From Chloroflexi bacterium 44-23 (GTDB taxonomy: Bacteria; Chloroflexota; Anaerolineae; Anaerolineales; Anaerolineaceae), in assembly GCA_001899005.1 (NCBI GenBank), contig MKUW01000021.1, forward strand, positions 62,001 to 126,000: a stretch of 64,000 bases of DNA, read 5' to 3'. This document shows, piece by piece, positions 1 through 8,911 of this stretch (position 1 is its first letter; every line of letters begins with the position of its first letter). The notes beneath the pieces were generated by a model. That model ran no database searches, had not been told where the DNA came from, and saw only the letters and a program-made list of their open reading frames with translations. The position numbers were made by a program, and so were the translations under genes.

Positions 1-2167
1 AGCTTGACGGTTTACCAAAAGGTGGATTCATTAACACAATATCAAACATTTTTCTGGACAAATTGATAAATTTAAATCCTTGTGATACATCTCCAACAAA
101 CAAACGCCGCCTATATCCCTCACCGTTTTCAGTACGTTCTGCATATTCTCCTAGTGCTACCAGTACAAGTCCTTCGGCTCGATAAAAGAAATCCTGTTCT
201 TCGCTAGATACCACCTGCACATATTTCTCTTTCGGGGGTTCGGTCAAGCCATAGTCCAACACTCGGAAAAGTGGGGATTTTTCCTCCGATTCTTTTCGAG
301 CTATAGAAATTGCATCCCGCAGTGTTTCCTCAATTTTCAACAAACTGCCGGCTTCCCCCGCCAGTTCCATCTCCTGCCATACCGCGCGCACTAGTTTAGT
401 CAAGGCCTCCGCCATTTGTGGTGTAGCACGTACTTTCTTATCAGCAGGCACATACCAGGCTTTGCGCATCAGTGCTTCCAACCTTTCGCCCTGCAAGGTA
501 CCCAAAAATTCCTCCAGCATCTGCCGGTCGCCAGGCATGGGTTCGGCACACACCACGTTGGATTTTCGGATCTGAGGGCGTTCGCTGGGGCACAGCCTCT
601 GTGTTTGCCAACTCTTCTGGGCACGAAGCCATAGGCTCAGTCCTGCAATCTGTACCGCGCGTGGGTCAATATCTACACCGTGAACGTTGCGCTCGATAAT
701 TAAACGAGATATATCACGTAAATAGGCATCTTTGTCTGAATACGTTTTGTGTAAGGGATCGAGATCCGCCAGGCGCTGTAAGGCGTCTTCTCCCAGACGC
801 TCTTCCAGCTCCCAAGCTTCGGCGTAAATCTGCTCAAAGAGATCGAAGGCATACAGCCCAAAGTGCATCGAGCCGCAGGCCGGGTCGAGCATCTTGATCT
901 CGCGTGGGTCCTTCAACGGCCGGTGGGGGATGAACTCGACTTCGAGGTTCCAGCGCTCACAAGTCGCCCGGTACAAATCCAGAATGGCTTTCGCGTTATC
1001 GCCCTCGGGACCTTCACCAAAATGGTGATACCTGCGCTGTTCAAAGAACAGGCAGCAGCGCAATTCATCGAAAGTTCCTTCCCATTTCCCGCTTTCGTGA
1101 TACTGTTTCAATTTCTTGTTAGCGAGGTCGCCGCATTCGATCCCCCATTGTTTCCTGGCATAATCGTACCCGTCGGCAGTCAACCCATAGAGGAAAATGA
1201 TGTTCAGGTCAGTAATCTGATCGTTGGGGGGCAGCCACATTTCATGGGCAAGGTCAGGGTCGGTTTCATGCAGCTGCTCCGGCAGGAACGGCTTGGGCGC
1301 AGTCTGCCCCTCAGCCAGGAAAAAAGCGTGCTTTCGCCGTACCAGGTAGCGGCAGCTATCTATTAGCGCCGTCTCGCCTTTAGTCATCTCGTACCAGATG
1401 CGCCCCAGGGTGTTATCGGTCAGAAATTCCACCACGTAGCGTGGCGTAAAAAACTGGTTGCGTACCGCCAGCTCACGGCTGTTGCGTGGTGCCTGCGAAG
1501 CATCACGCATGGCTTTACGCTCCTCTTTGCTATTGAAATACTGGTAAATCCAGCCAATCGTCTCATCCTCGGTCCATAACGGATCGATCTCTGGATCGTT
1601 AATCAGTTCCAATAGTTTAAGCAAAGCAGTTTCGCGAGGAAAGAGCCGTCCCTGCGGGCTAAATCGGTCAAACAGAACCGGCAGATCGACGGCAAATTCA
1701 TCCATCAAACTGAAGAGGTACATGCGATAGGCTTCACCCATCTCACCCAGGGCGCTGCCCGCCAGGCGGGTATAAAGTTGAAAACCTTTCGATTGGTATC
1801 CGTTGGCAATCGATTCTAAAACCAACCCGCGTGCTTCTGACATGCGAAATGCACACAGCCGGTTGAGGATGGTAAACGCCTGTTCACGCACTATGCGATC
1901 CAAAGTTTCCCTCACCCCTGCCGCTCTCCCAGAGGGCAAGGGGTTCACACCCGCCAGATAGTAATCCAGGGTTTCGCGTAATATCCGCGCCGTCTCACGT
2001 TTGCGGTCATCTAGCGCAGTCAATCTTTCGATAGGTGTAACTTCTCCACTGACCGGGTCAATCCCATATTCATGCTGTAACTGTCGTGTAAATTCTCCAG
2101 TCAACAGTACACGAGCATCGCTAACAAAACGCGCCAGGCGATTACGGGTTGTTTGATCAAATGCCAT
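1..2167 (-). CDS. pglX: BREX adenine-specific DNA methyltransferase PglX, C-terminus cut by window edge
   Basis: PglX is the BREX N6-adenine methyltransferase that marks host DNA at the non-palindromic BREX site and is needed for phage exclusion. The frame is open from ATG at 2167 to the left edge, 722 codons of a family that is usually about 1200. It begins MAFDQTTRNRL. The AdoMet-binding motif DPACGS lies near residues 428-433 and the catalytic motif NPPFG at about 714-718, within 45 bases of the edge. The long spacing between the two motifs is typical of PglX. The gene starts 6 bases after the brxC stop, so translation is probably coupled. A short repeat is inserted in frame near residues 73-86. 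Confidence 0.93.
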   Translation of the reverse strand, partial: MAFDQTTRNRLARFVSDARVLLTGEFTRQLQHEYGIDPVSGEVTPIERLTALDDRKRETARILRETLDYYLAGVNPLPSGRAAGVRETLDRIVREQAFTILNRLCAFRMSEARGLVLESIANGYQSKGFQLYTRLAGSALGEMGEAYRMYLFSLMDEFAVDLPVLFDRFSPQGRLFPRETALLKLLELINDPEIDPLWTEDETIGWIYQYFNSKEERKAMRDASQAPRNSRELAVRNQFFTPRYVVEFLTDNTLGRIWYEMTKGETALIDSCRYLVRRKHAFFLAEGQTAPKPFLPEQLHETDPDLAHEMWLPPNDQITDLNIIFLYGLTADGYDYARKQWGIECGDLANKKLKQYHESGKWEGTFDELRCCLFFEQRRYHHFGEGPEGDNAKAILDLYRATCERWNLEVEFIPHRPLKDPREIKMLDPACGSMHFGLYAFDLFEQIYAEAWELEERLGEDALQRLADLDPLHKTYSDKDAYLRDISRLIIERNVHGVDIDPRAVQIAGLSLWLRAQKSWQTQRLCPSERPQIRKSNVVCAEPMPGDRQMLEEFLGTLQGERLEALMRKAWYVPADKKVRATPQMAEALTKLVRAVWQEMELAGEAGSLLKIEETLRDAISIARKESEEKSPLFRVLDYGLTEPPKEKYVQVVSSEEQDFFYRAEGLVLVALGEYAERTENGEGYRRRLFVGDVSQGFKFINLSRKMFDIVLMNPPFGKPSS
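1909..1948. repeat. REP-like interspersed repeat inside pglX
   Basis: This stretch begins CCCTCACCCCTGCCGCTCTC and continues with an imperfect inverted arm, GGGCAAGGGG. It has the look of the intergenic palindromes of the 'CCTCACCCC...GGGAGAGGG' type found scattered in many bacterial genomes. Here it lies inside an open reading frame and adds about 13 codons (NPLPSGRAAGVRE region) without a stop or frame change. The similarity to known repeats is from memory and no copy number was measured. Confidence 0.5.
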
Positions 2168-2173
2168 AATAGA

Positions 2174-5100
2174 TCAGTCCTTGAGCTCGATGGTTACTTC
2201 GATGTGGTTATAAGAGGCGATCTTTGCCCTTATGGCTTGCATTTGTTCGATCAGATCGTCCAATTCCTTGACGCTGGTGAGATTGGGCGGCATCTGGAGA
2301 GTATCTGTAAATTTCTCGCCATCTTTGACCTTCCGGCGTTCCATTTGACGGTCGTGGCACAAATCAACCACCTTCTGCTTGAGTGCTTCCGCCAAATGTT
2401 GAATTGCATAGCCCTGACCCAGCAGCGCTTTCAGGCCATTTATATCCAGGCTGGCTTTCTTTATCAAACCGTCTAATTGCGCTAGAGTATTGGACTGCTC
2501 TTCGTGGGTCAGCTCGTCCCATTCGTAAAGGTGCTGCAGTTGTGCCTGAGCGGTCCGGATTCTCTCATTCTGCTCTTCCATCATCTGAACCACTGCATCT
2601 CGCAGGTGGGTTTTGATCGATGTCAGGGTGGAACTTAAATCGGCGTTGTGTTGGTAGAAATTATCTTGCCCGAGACGCTCGCTGATTTGTGAAAGAGCTT
2701 CCTCAACATCTTCTTTTAGTTGACCTGGAATTCCCGATTCTGGGAGCGATTTGATCTCATTCCAATGTTCCCGTAGGTCACGAATAGTAACCTCAAGACC
2801 GTTTTTAAACGCCAGGGTTACATCGGCTGCCCACTTCAGGCTAGTATAAAGCGAAGATTCTTCACTCCCCAACCGCTGCGGAACGTCCGAGGCATCAGTT
2901 TCCAAAATTTCTTTCAAATTTTCGGTTAATTCACGAATGCGCTCCACCCCCGGCAGCCCCAAGTTTTCTAATTTAGAAATCAATGGTCCATAATTCTGCT
3001 GTAGTTGTGGGAAATGTTTTGCTGCTAGTTTGCTAATTTCCTGTTCCAAAGGAATGGCCGTTTCCCCGGTCAGATCGGTCAGGCGTTGTGCCGCGCGCGC
3101 GAGCACCTCAGGTGGAAGCTGGCCGTCGCGAAGTGCGATTCCTACAGTTTTGAATGAATTATTGGTGCGCAGACCCTCGATTGCCTGCTGACCATTAACT
3201 TTGATTTCCCGCCCAGAGATTTTGAGCTTAACCTCTCCATTAACCAATAGAGCTGCCACCAGGTAACGTAGTGTGTCTGGAGACCAACCAAAGGGAGCAT
3301 CTGTAAAATAGTCTGTCAAGCGTTTACCATCCACTGATCCATTGCGGTCGATGAAATCTCGAATGCTGATCAGCGCTTTATGATTGGTATTGATGCGAGG
3401 GGTACCACCTACCACCTGGACGAGAGACAACGGGTCGATATTTGAGTCAATCGCCTTTAAATTGCCGGCTTTCAAGAATTTTTCGGCAATATTCGTATCT
3501 GCTCTGACGGGCGCCTCATTGTATCGATCAAAGACTTGTTCAGCCACTGTGCTTAAATGCTTTTTCGCAGCTTCAACCAGGTCATGATCCAGACTGTCTG
3601 CTGCTGTCACCTGACCTCGGAAGATAAAGGATCCCTGGCTTAAGCAGTTTTTCAACAAATGCTCCAAGTCTCCGGTTAAAACATTTGCGCGGTCGGTCTG
3701 GGCTGAACAATATTCTTTAACTTCCTGATCTGGGTCATTGCGGTATCGTTGAACAATTTCACGGCTTCTATAAATCTCGGATACCAGATCGTTGATCTCG
3801 CTAACAGTTCTTCCCAATAAATAGATCGTGTATTGCGAACTACGCTGACGAGATTCCTCAACCAGGCGGGTACGGGATTCTTCATAATCCTCTGGGGCGA
3901 CAAATTCCACCATTGTTTGAATCGTTTCTTTCTCACCAGCAAGATTAGCCAGGATGGACCCAGCGGATGATTTCAATCCAGATGTTACCGAGAGGGTGTT
4001 GTGCAGCCGGACAGATGGAAGCGGGCTGAAGACCTCTCGCAACCCCTCATTTTGAATCCGCCGGGTTTCAATCGAACGTAATGGAATTTGCGCCCGTTCC
4101 TGATCGATGTCATTAATCTTTTCACTGAAAAAGCACAGATTCCCATCTTTCTCACCGAAGGGAACAAATCCATCAGAAATGAGATCCTTGACGGCCGATT
4201 CGACCTCATCATGGCGGGATGCTGCATTAACCGTTGGATGAGTAAGTCCGGCAATATTTTGGACCGTTACTGGCATGTTCCCCAATATTTGAAGAATTGC
4301 TACTGTTTTGGCGATTTCCTGATGAATCGCCGAATCGGGGAAGCGAATGAGCGCCTTTGCAACTGCTTTATGAATGGATGGAGCAGCACGGCGAATGTCT
4401 TTTTCAAGTGCATCGTATAATGTAACCGTTGTGGCCAGCCAACCGGTAGGTTGGTTCGCTACAGGTGGTTGACCATCCGGGCCTTCGATAAGAATATCCT
4501 GGATCACTTTAATAGCTGAGCGAAGTCCAATTCCGCCTGTAGATTTCGCCAGAGCGCCTAAAAGGTGCAGCAAGATATCAAAATGAGCCGGTAAAAAAGG
4601 ATAGAGATTAGTGAATGTAACCTTATCGAAGTCTGCGTCGTAATATTTGGCATCTTCGAGTTTAGTATTAAATCGTAATTCCTGACCATGTTTTTCGAAT
4701 AATGCGCCAAGAGTCTTTTCCCCATCCGGTGATTTACCCAATAAACGGCGGTAGCAAATTTCGCGGATATCGCTGGATTCAAGGTCGATCTGGATTGGAA
4801 AACGATCCTTAAGTTTATACAATTCAGGTGAGTTTAAAGATGCGCGTGGATCATCTTCGGTAAGGGTTTGCTGTGCAGTTCCGAGGATCCACACTTTACC
4901 ATTGCCGATATTCTTCAGGTTCTTTGCCAGCCCATCCAGATTCAAGATCAGATTTGGACGTGAGCTGACATATTGACCTACTTCATCAATGATAAAAACA
5001 ATGTATTCTTTTCCCGTTGCCTCATGAACGATATCAATCATTTCTTTGACACGTTCATTTTCAAAACGGACGAAATCGGTGGTTTCGGTATTAAAGGCAC

Positions 5101-5773
5101 TGGCTGTTTTGAATAACTGGGGATAAAGGTCGTGCGCGATTTCGGGAATCAGGCTATCAATCACTAAAGGATCGTTTTGAACCTCTTTCCAGGAAACACC
5201 AAGGTCATTTTGAATCCTGCTTGTGAACTCCTCATACCGGTTATCTTTTTTCAACCGTCTTTCAAAAGCTGCTACCTTTAAATTTCGCGAATAGCCAGCC
5301 CACTGCAGAACTTTATAATACAGAACGGTTGAAACTTCCTCCATCGTTGCGCCGGCCAGCATTTCACTTGCCAGATCGAGAAGAACAACCGCTACAGGAA
5401 ACCGATTAGCCACCGTAGATAACAACGCTCTCGTCTGCGGTTTGTTCATGCGGTCTTGTAAATATTTCAAGAACCGCGTCCCTTCAATTTGCACGCTCTG
5501 GTCTAATGCTAAGCCAAGATATTTCGTGAAGGACGACTTACCAGAACCATAGAAGCCAGAAACCCATACACCTACCTCATTCTCGCCGCCGCTATCCATT
5601 GCCTGTTGCATTTTGGTCAGCAACCGTTCGAACTGATCTTCGATGCTTTCAGTAACAATGTATTCGGTGATTTCCGCTTTTAGGCGAACTTCTTGCGAAG
5701 CGTTATAGGTAATCACCTTTTCGATATTACGGTAGATGTCTTTCGATGGATCAAATAATGTTTTTATCTGCAT
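2174..5773 (-). CDS. brxC: BREX P-loop ATPase BrxC
   Basis: BrxC (PglY in some types) is the large ATPase common to BREX systems and is essential for defence; its molecular role is not settled. The protein has 1199 residues, the normal family size. A Walker A motif, GFYGSGKSS, lies at about residues 73-81 and a Walker B strand, VFIIDEVGQ, at about 258-267. The middle is helicase-like, and the C-terminal third is rich in charged helices (coiled-coil character). It begins MQIKTLFDPSKDIYRNIEKV, typical of the family. It sits 18 bases after brxB and 6 bases before pglX in one minus-strand operon. Confidence 0.95.
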   Translation of the reverse strand: MQIKTLFDPSKDIYRNIEKVITYNASQEVRLKAEITEYIVTESIEDQFERLLTKMQQAMDSGGENEVGVWVSGFYGSGKSSFTKYLGLALDQSVQIEGTRFLKYLQDRMNKPQTRALLSTVANRFPVAVVLLDLASEMLAGATMEEVSTVLYYKVLQWAGYSRNLKVAAFERRLKKDNRYEEFTSRIQNDLGVSWKEVQNDPLVIDSLIPEIAHDLYPQLFKTASAFNTETTDFVRFENERVKEMIDIVHEATGKEYIVFIIDEVGQYVSSRPNLILNLDGLAKNLKNIGNGKVWILGTAQQTLTEDDPRASLNSPELYKLKDRFPIQIDLESSDIREICYRRLLGKSPDGEKTLGALFEKHGQELRFNTKLEDAKYYDADFDKVTFTNLYPFLPAHFDILLHLLGALAKSTGGIGLRSAIKVIQDILIEGPDGQPPVANQPTGWLATTVTLYDALEKDIRRAAPSIHKAVAKALIRFPDSAIHQEIAKTVAILQILGNMPVTVQNIAGLTHPTVNAASRHDEVESAVKDLISDGFVPFGEKDGNLCFFSEKINDIDQERAQIPLRSIETRRIQNEGLREVFSPLPSVRLHNTLSVTSGLKSSAGSILANLAGEKETIQTMVEFVAPEDYEESRTRLVEESRQRSSQYTIYLLGRTVSEINDLVSEIYRSREIVQRYRNDPDQEVKEYCSAQTDRANVLTGDLEHLLKNCLSQGSFIFRGQVTAADSLDHDLVEAAKKHLSTVAEQVFDRYNEAPVRADTNIAEKFLKAGNLKAIDSNIDPLSLVQVVGGTPRINTNHKALISIRDFIDRNGSVDGKRLTDYFTDAPFGWSPDTLRYLVAALLVNGEVKLKISGREIKVNGQQAIEGLRTNNSFKTVGIALRDGQLPPEVLARAAQRLTDLTGETAIPLEQEISKLAAKHFPQLQQNYGPLISKLENLGLPGVERIRELTENLKEILETDASDVPQRLGSEESSLYTSLKWAADVTLAFKNGLEVTIRDLREHWNEIKSLPESGIPGQLKEDVEEALSQISERLGQDNFYQHNADLSSTLTSIKTHLRDAVVQMMEEQNERIRTAQAQLQHLYEWDELTHEEQSNTLAQLDGLIKKASLDINGLKALLGQGYAIQHLAEALKQKVVDLCHDRQMERRKVKDGEKFTDTLQMPPNLTSVKELDDLIEQMQAIRAKIASYNHIEVTIELKD

Positions 5774-5791
5774 TGCCCCTGATACTCCTTT

Positions 5792-6364
5792 TTAGCCGCC
5801 GATATGAACGGAGCGATAATTGCCATCTTCTGGATAAAAACCCAGGAATTTCAATCGCGTCTTTCCGGTGCGTTCACCCGGGTAAAAAAACACTGTAGGC
5901 ACATAGAATTTCCCGTACAGTTGACTCTCGATTGCGCCAATTCGAGTATAAGGATGAAGCGCTTCGAGATCTGTGACAAGAATAATCGTGCTCTTTTTCC
6001 CTTTCATCTGTTCCAGCTTAGCCTCTAATCGGCTTTTTAACGAGCCATTTGTAATGGCATTGGCCAAAGATTGATTAGCTTTATCCCACTGGAGAGGCGA
6101 TTTTTTATCCGCGATCAGCCATATTTTCATCATCGGCGCATTGTCCAATATGGAACGAATTTCCTGGGCGATAGAAAATTGCTCAACGTCCCAACCATCA
6201 TTGCGCAGTTTAGCGATCCAGGCTGGCAGGCTCCTCTTCACATCCAGAATTTCCTTGGGATGGAAAATTAAATAATAGATCGGTTCAAAACTGGCGTGTC
6301 CTAATTCTCGACCAGATCGAACACGTTCCATTAATTCGTCGAAGTTATCTCTTATTGAGGGCAT
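5792..6364 (-). CDS. brxB: BREX protein BrxB (DUF1788)
   Basis: This 190-residue protein matches the DUF1788/BrxB family in size, position and the conserved stretches around YYLIFHPKEILDVKRSLPAW and LVTDLEALHPYTRIGAIE. BrxB is a core component of several BREX types with no assigned enzymatic role. The gene overlaps the end of brxA by 20 bases and precedes brxC by 18 bases, so it is certainly read in the same transcript. Confidence 0.92.
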   Translation of the reverse strand: MPSIRDNFDELMERVRSGRELGHASFEPIYYLIFHPKEILDVKRSLPAWIAKLRNDGWDVEQFSIAQEIRSILDNAPMMKIWLIADKKSPLQWDKANQSLANAITNGSLKSRLEAKLEQMKGKKSTIILVTDLEALHPYTRIGAIESQLYGKFYVPTVFFYPGERTGKTRLKFLGFYPEDGNYRSVHIGG

Positions 6365-7130
6365 CGATTACTTCCTCCATACTCTGGTATTGCCAGCCTA
6401 TACGAGTCACATCCCCAGCGGATTGAATAATAAACCAACCTTTTAAGGCTAGCTGTTTTAACTCATTCAACACATCACTTCGATCCAAACCAAATAATCC
6501 CCAATCCGAATGGCTAAGTACGCTATTATCACCATAGCCGGAAAAATGAAGATCATAAGCCAGGAGAATACCTAACCTCGATTCAATTCGAAATGGTAGT
6601 ATTTTCCGGATGCTCCTTTGGCCATTTTCCAGCAAACCAAAATCTGCACATGAAGCCGTTAAGTATCCAGCTACTTTTGACAGCGTAATTTCTGACCATG
6701 GTTTAACTGTTTTTCCATCTTGATTGGCTCGAATTACAAAAAGAAGAGCATCTTCGTTTGAAATTGTTTCTCTACCTGAACTATATGCACCCCAATATAC
6801 ATCCCGAACAAAATCATTAAGAATTCGACTTTCACGGCAAGTGTATATAAACAGTAATTGATTAAATTCTCGGCTTGAGAAAGTAGATTCAATTGTCTTA
6901 AGTATTTTCGATGGACCGCCTTTATTCACCAAATATCGGGGGCCGAAACATTCCTTGATAAAATTCTGTAGGCGTCGCGCAGTAATATTGGGGAACAATC
7001 CCGATTCTAGTGCAGCTTTATAAAGATCAACACCACTCATCCCAGGCTGCCACAAATTGAGCATTGTGCGAGTCGCATCTATCATACCTATACCGGCATT
7101 AAGCATTGAAGAGTAGGAAGTAGTTGTCAT
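6345..7130 (-). CDS. brxA: BREX protein BrxA (DUF1819)
   Basis: This 261-residue protein is recognised as BrxA/DUF1819 by its N-terminal helical segment, with LNLWQPGMSGVDLYKAALES and ITARRLQNFIKECFGPRYL, and by its place ahead of brxB and brxC. BrxA is a small helical protein reported to bind DNA in other systems. Its start codon overlaps the brxE stop by 4 bases (ATGA arrangement), and its end overlaps brxB by 20 bases, pointing to tight translational coupling. Confidence 0.92.
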   Translation of the reverse strand: MTTTSYSSMLNAGIGMIDATRTMLNLWQPGMSGVDLYKAALESGLFPNITARRLQNFIKECFGPRYLVNKGGPSKILKTIESTFSSREFNQLLFIYTCRESRILNDFVRDVYWGAYSSGRETISNEDALLFVIRANQDGKTVKPWSEITLSKVAGYLTASCADFGLLENGQRSIRKILPFRIESRLGILLAYDLHFSGYGDNSVLSHSDWGLFGLDRSDVLNELKQLALKGWFIIQSAGDVTRIGWQYQSMEEVIDALNKR

Positions 7131-7636
7131 AAGGGATCTGAAAAATAAGGGCAGATCATGGTATCTTGTTCAAAACCATACAAGTACGCGCCGGCTACTT
7201 TCTGCCAAGAATTTATGTCACGCAGCGCCACGATTTTTCCAACTCGGATTGGACCGACCTCAGTTGGTAATTGAGATCCAGTTAACTTTCGCAAGAAATC
7301 CAAAGCTATTTCTGATTTGGTAATATTCTTTTGAACTGATTGGAACAAAACCGGCTCATGGAGCGATCGGTGGATTCCTTGCTCAATCTCTTCTGGTAGT
7401 CGAAATAGATGATAAACATGACCTATGCCAATCCGCTCGTCATGCACTAAAGCTGCGGCATGCGTTACGCCATTACATTGAGCTAAGACTTGCGTTCTGC
7501 TAAAAAGCGGAGAAAGGAAAGCATTACTTCCTTGTGTAAAAAACGAACTCTGCCACCAACTATACTGTTCCCGTTCCCCAAGATACCCAATGATTAATCT
7601 TAACTTTGCGAGCCTTTCGACTAATTCAACATCCAT
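7127..7636 (-). CDS. brxE: BrxE-family protein, marker of BREX type 6
   Basis: The 169-residue protein contains ERLAKLRLIIGYLGEREQ and WWQSSFF near the N-terminus. It sits exactly between an HTH gene and brxA. BrxE is a small protein of unknown function that stands first in BREX type 6 operons (brxE, brxA, brxB, brxC, pglX, pglZ, brxD, brxHI). The family call rests on remembered sequence flavour plus gene order, so it is less certain than its neighbours. It overlaps the upstream HTH gene by 11 bases and brxA by 4 bases. Confidence 0.75.
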   Translation of the reverse strand: MDVELVERLAKLRLIIGYLGEREQYSWWQSSFFTQGSNAFLSPLFSRTQVLAQCNGVTHAAALVHDERIGIGHVYHLFRLPEEIEQGIHRSLHEPVLFQSVQKNITKSEIALDFLRKLTGSQLPTEVGPIRVGKIVALRDINSWQKVAGAYLYGFEQDTMICPYFSDPL

Positions 7637-7850
7637 GTTGCTCCTCGTTGTTAATCGGAGTTTGTTTTTTTGATTTGGCTATCGTATCATCCAACCAGTT
7701 ATCTATCCTTTCTTTTCTAAATCGCCAATGCCTTCCAACTTTTTGGCATGGTATTTTTCCATCCTGCGCAAGTTTATAAAGTGTGGATAGAGGTATGCGA
7801 AGGTATTTTGATGCTTCTTCAATCGTTAGTACTTGTGGAAAATCGTCCAT
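7626..7850 (-). CDS. Excisionase-type (MerR-like) HTH protein heading the BREX operon
   Basis: This 74-residue protein is almost entirely one winged helix-turn-helix of the excisionase/HTH_17 family. LTIEEASKYLRIPLSTLYKL is followed by GKIPCQKVGRHWRFRKERI, where the second helix and wing contact DNA. It is the first gene of the BREX operon and overlaps brxE by 11 bases. A 10-bp inverted repeat overlaps its promoter 24 bases upstream, so it may regulate the operon itself. A directionality factor for the integrase is the alternative, but the gene is 4 kb from the int genes. Confidence 0.85.
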   Translation of the reverse strand: MDDFPQVLTIEEASKYLRIPLSTLYKLAQDGKIPCQKVGRHWRFRKERIDNWLDDTIAKSKKQTPINNEEQHGC

Positions 7851-7873
7851 AGTACCTTCTTTTAAATCAAAAG

Positions 7874-7902
7874 AATGAGTATAAAGAAATTATATACTCA
7901 TT
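7874..7902. promoter_or_regulatory. Inverted repeat, candidate operator over the BREX promoter
   Basis: Perfect 10-bp arms AATGAGTATA (7874-7883) and TATACTCATT (7893-7902) are separated by 9 bases. The repeat covers the -10 element and probable start point of the BREX promoter. The HTH product of the first gene is the obvious candidate ligand; that link is inference. Confidence 0.6.
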
Positions 7903-7917
7903 ATTGATGGTTGTTAA
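7889..7917 (-). promoter_or_regulatory. Promoter of the BREX operon
   Basis: Read on the minus strand there is a -35 element TTAACA (7917-7912), a 17-base spacer and a perfect -10 element TATAAT (7894-7889), about 39 bases upstream of the HTH gene start. An AAGG ribosome site lies just before the ATG. This is a near-consensus vegetative promoter. The -10 lies inside the inverted repeat at 7874-7902, so a bound protein would block it. Confidence 0.7.
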
Positions 7918-7941
7918 TCAAATAAGCTATGAAAATCGGGA

Positions 7942-8358
7942 TTATTGCTTTGGGTTTGGCGCAATACCCCATTTGGTAAATGCAGCACTGAGTATTTCAC
8001 CTGCATCCGGTGAACTAGCTGAGATCCCCTTCTCATTCATTTCCTTTTCGGCTTCCCAAAGTGCCTGAGCCAGACGACTTCGGAACTCGCCGTGCAAATG
8101 AGAGAAGGCATGATAAATCTTCATTAATTCAGGCTCCACTGCAGGAAGACCAATGGTTGAATAAGCCTCTGCTCCAAGTGTCCCCGCAATGCTCAGAATT
8201 TCTGGTCCTTCAGGTAAAAACTCACCATGCATCCAACCTAATACTTTGGAAGGTGGATAGCCTAATAGATTACAAAAGGCTATGAAATCTTCCTCACCCG
8301 CCTGGGATCGGCTCCATCGTTTGTACGCTCTGTTAAACCAGGCCGGAAAGTTGGACAT
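7942..8358 (-). CDS. Small XRE-like regulator or hypothetical protein
   Basis: This 138-residue protein has an N-terminal helical region (WFNRAYKRWSRSQAGEEDFI, then FCNLLGYPPSKVLGWMHGE). It resembles a phage-repressor type HTH in which a short helix pair is followed by a tryptophan and a proline-rich turn. The C-terminal half is a charged helix (RLAQALWEAEKEMNEKG). It is transcribed in the same direction as BREX but ends 91 bases before the BREX HTH gene, upstream of the BREX promoter, so it is a separate unit. The function is not known. Confidence 0.6.
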   Translation of the reverse strand: MSNFPAWFNRAYKRWSRSQAGEEDFIAFCNLLGYPPSKVLGWMHGEFLPEGPEILSIAGTLGAEAYSTIGLPAVEPELMKIYHAFSHLHGEFRSRLAQALWEAEKEMNEKGISASSPDAGEILSAAFTKWGIAPNPKQ

Positions 8359-8467
8359 GTGGCTTTACTTTTCAAGGATTACGATGTGGAATATGAAAAA
8401 TATGTTCGCCTCTAATCATATAATATTTTCTTCAATCTGACAACGAATCCCCCTTCATTTCATCAGA

Positions 8468-8911
8468 TCATCTTGACCTTACCTGATCCTCCTGTTGATC
8501 ATGGACCGTGCTTGTTCCAAAAGGATCGCACAATCCTAATTGACCCGCCATCGCCATCATCTGGTCACGGCTATCCGTGCCAAATTTCTTTTTCAAAGCA
8601 CTTATATGTAATCGAATGGTAGCTTCGGTTAACCCTAGTTTTAGCGCAATTTGCTCTGGCGTATATGCCCTCGCCAATAATTGCAAAACGCTGATCTGCC
8701 GCTCTGATAAGGCCGGCACTTTTCTTTTCGGTTTAGGTGGCTGACCCGCGAGAACAATCAAGCCATTAACCTGCACTTCTGGGCAATCATCCAAAGCGTA
8801 ACCAGGCACATTCCTGCCATCCCGGATGATCTTTACCAAATCCTGAACATCTTCGACTACATTTTGGTAAAGAACAGATCCTTCATCATTGATAACCACA
8901 ATGGATGGCAT
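8468..8911 (-). CDS. LuxR-family HTH transcription regulator
   Basis: The C-terminal half of this 147-residue protein is a clear LuxR-type helix-turn-helix: LSERQISVLQLLARAYTPEQ followed by IALKLGLTEATIRLHISALK. The N-terminal 60 residues (VVINDEGSVLYQNVVEDVQD region) do not look like a receiver domain, because no aspartate phosphorylation pocket is visible. The input signal is therefore unknown. A strong ribosome site, GGGGAGG, precedes the ATG. It may regulate element functions; nothing in the sequence identifies the target. Confidence 0.8.
   Translation of the reverse strand: MPSIVVINDEGSVLYQNVVEDVQDLVKIIRDGRNVPGYALDDCPEVQVNGLIVLAGQPPKPKRKVPALSERQISVLQLLARAYTPEQIALKLGLTEATIRLHISALKKKFGTDSRDQMMAMAGQLGLCDPFGTSTVHDQQEDQVRSR

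Noticed and set aside
863..1366. 167-codon plus-strand frame
   Set aside because: It is antisense to pglX, whose motifs run in frame through this segment.
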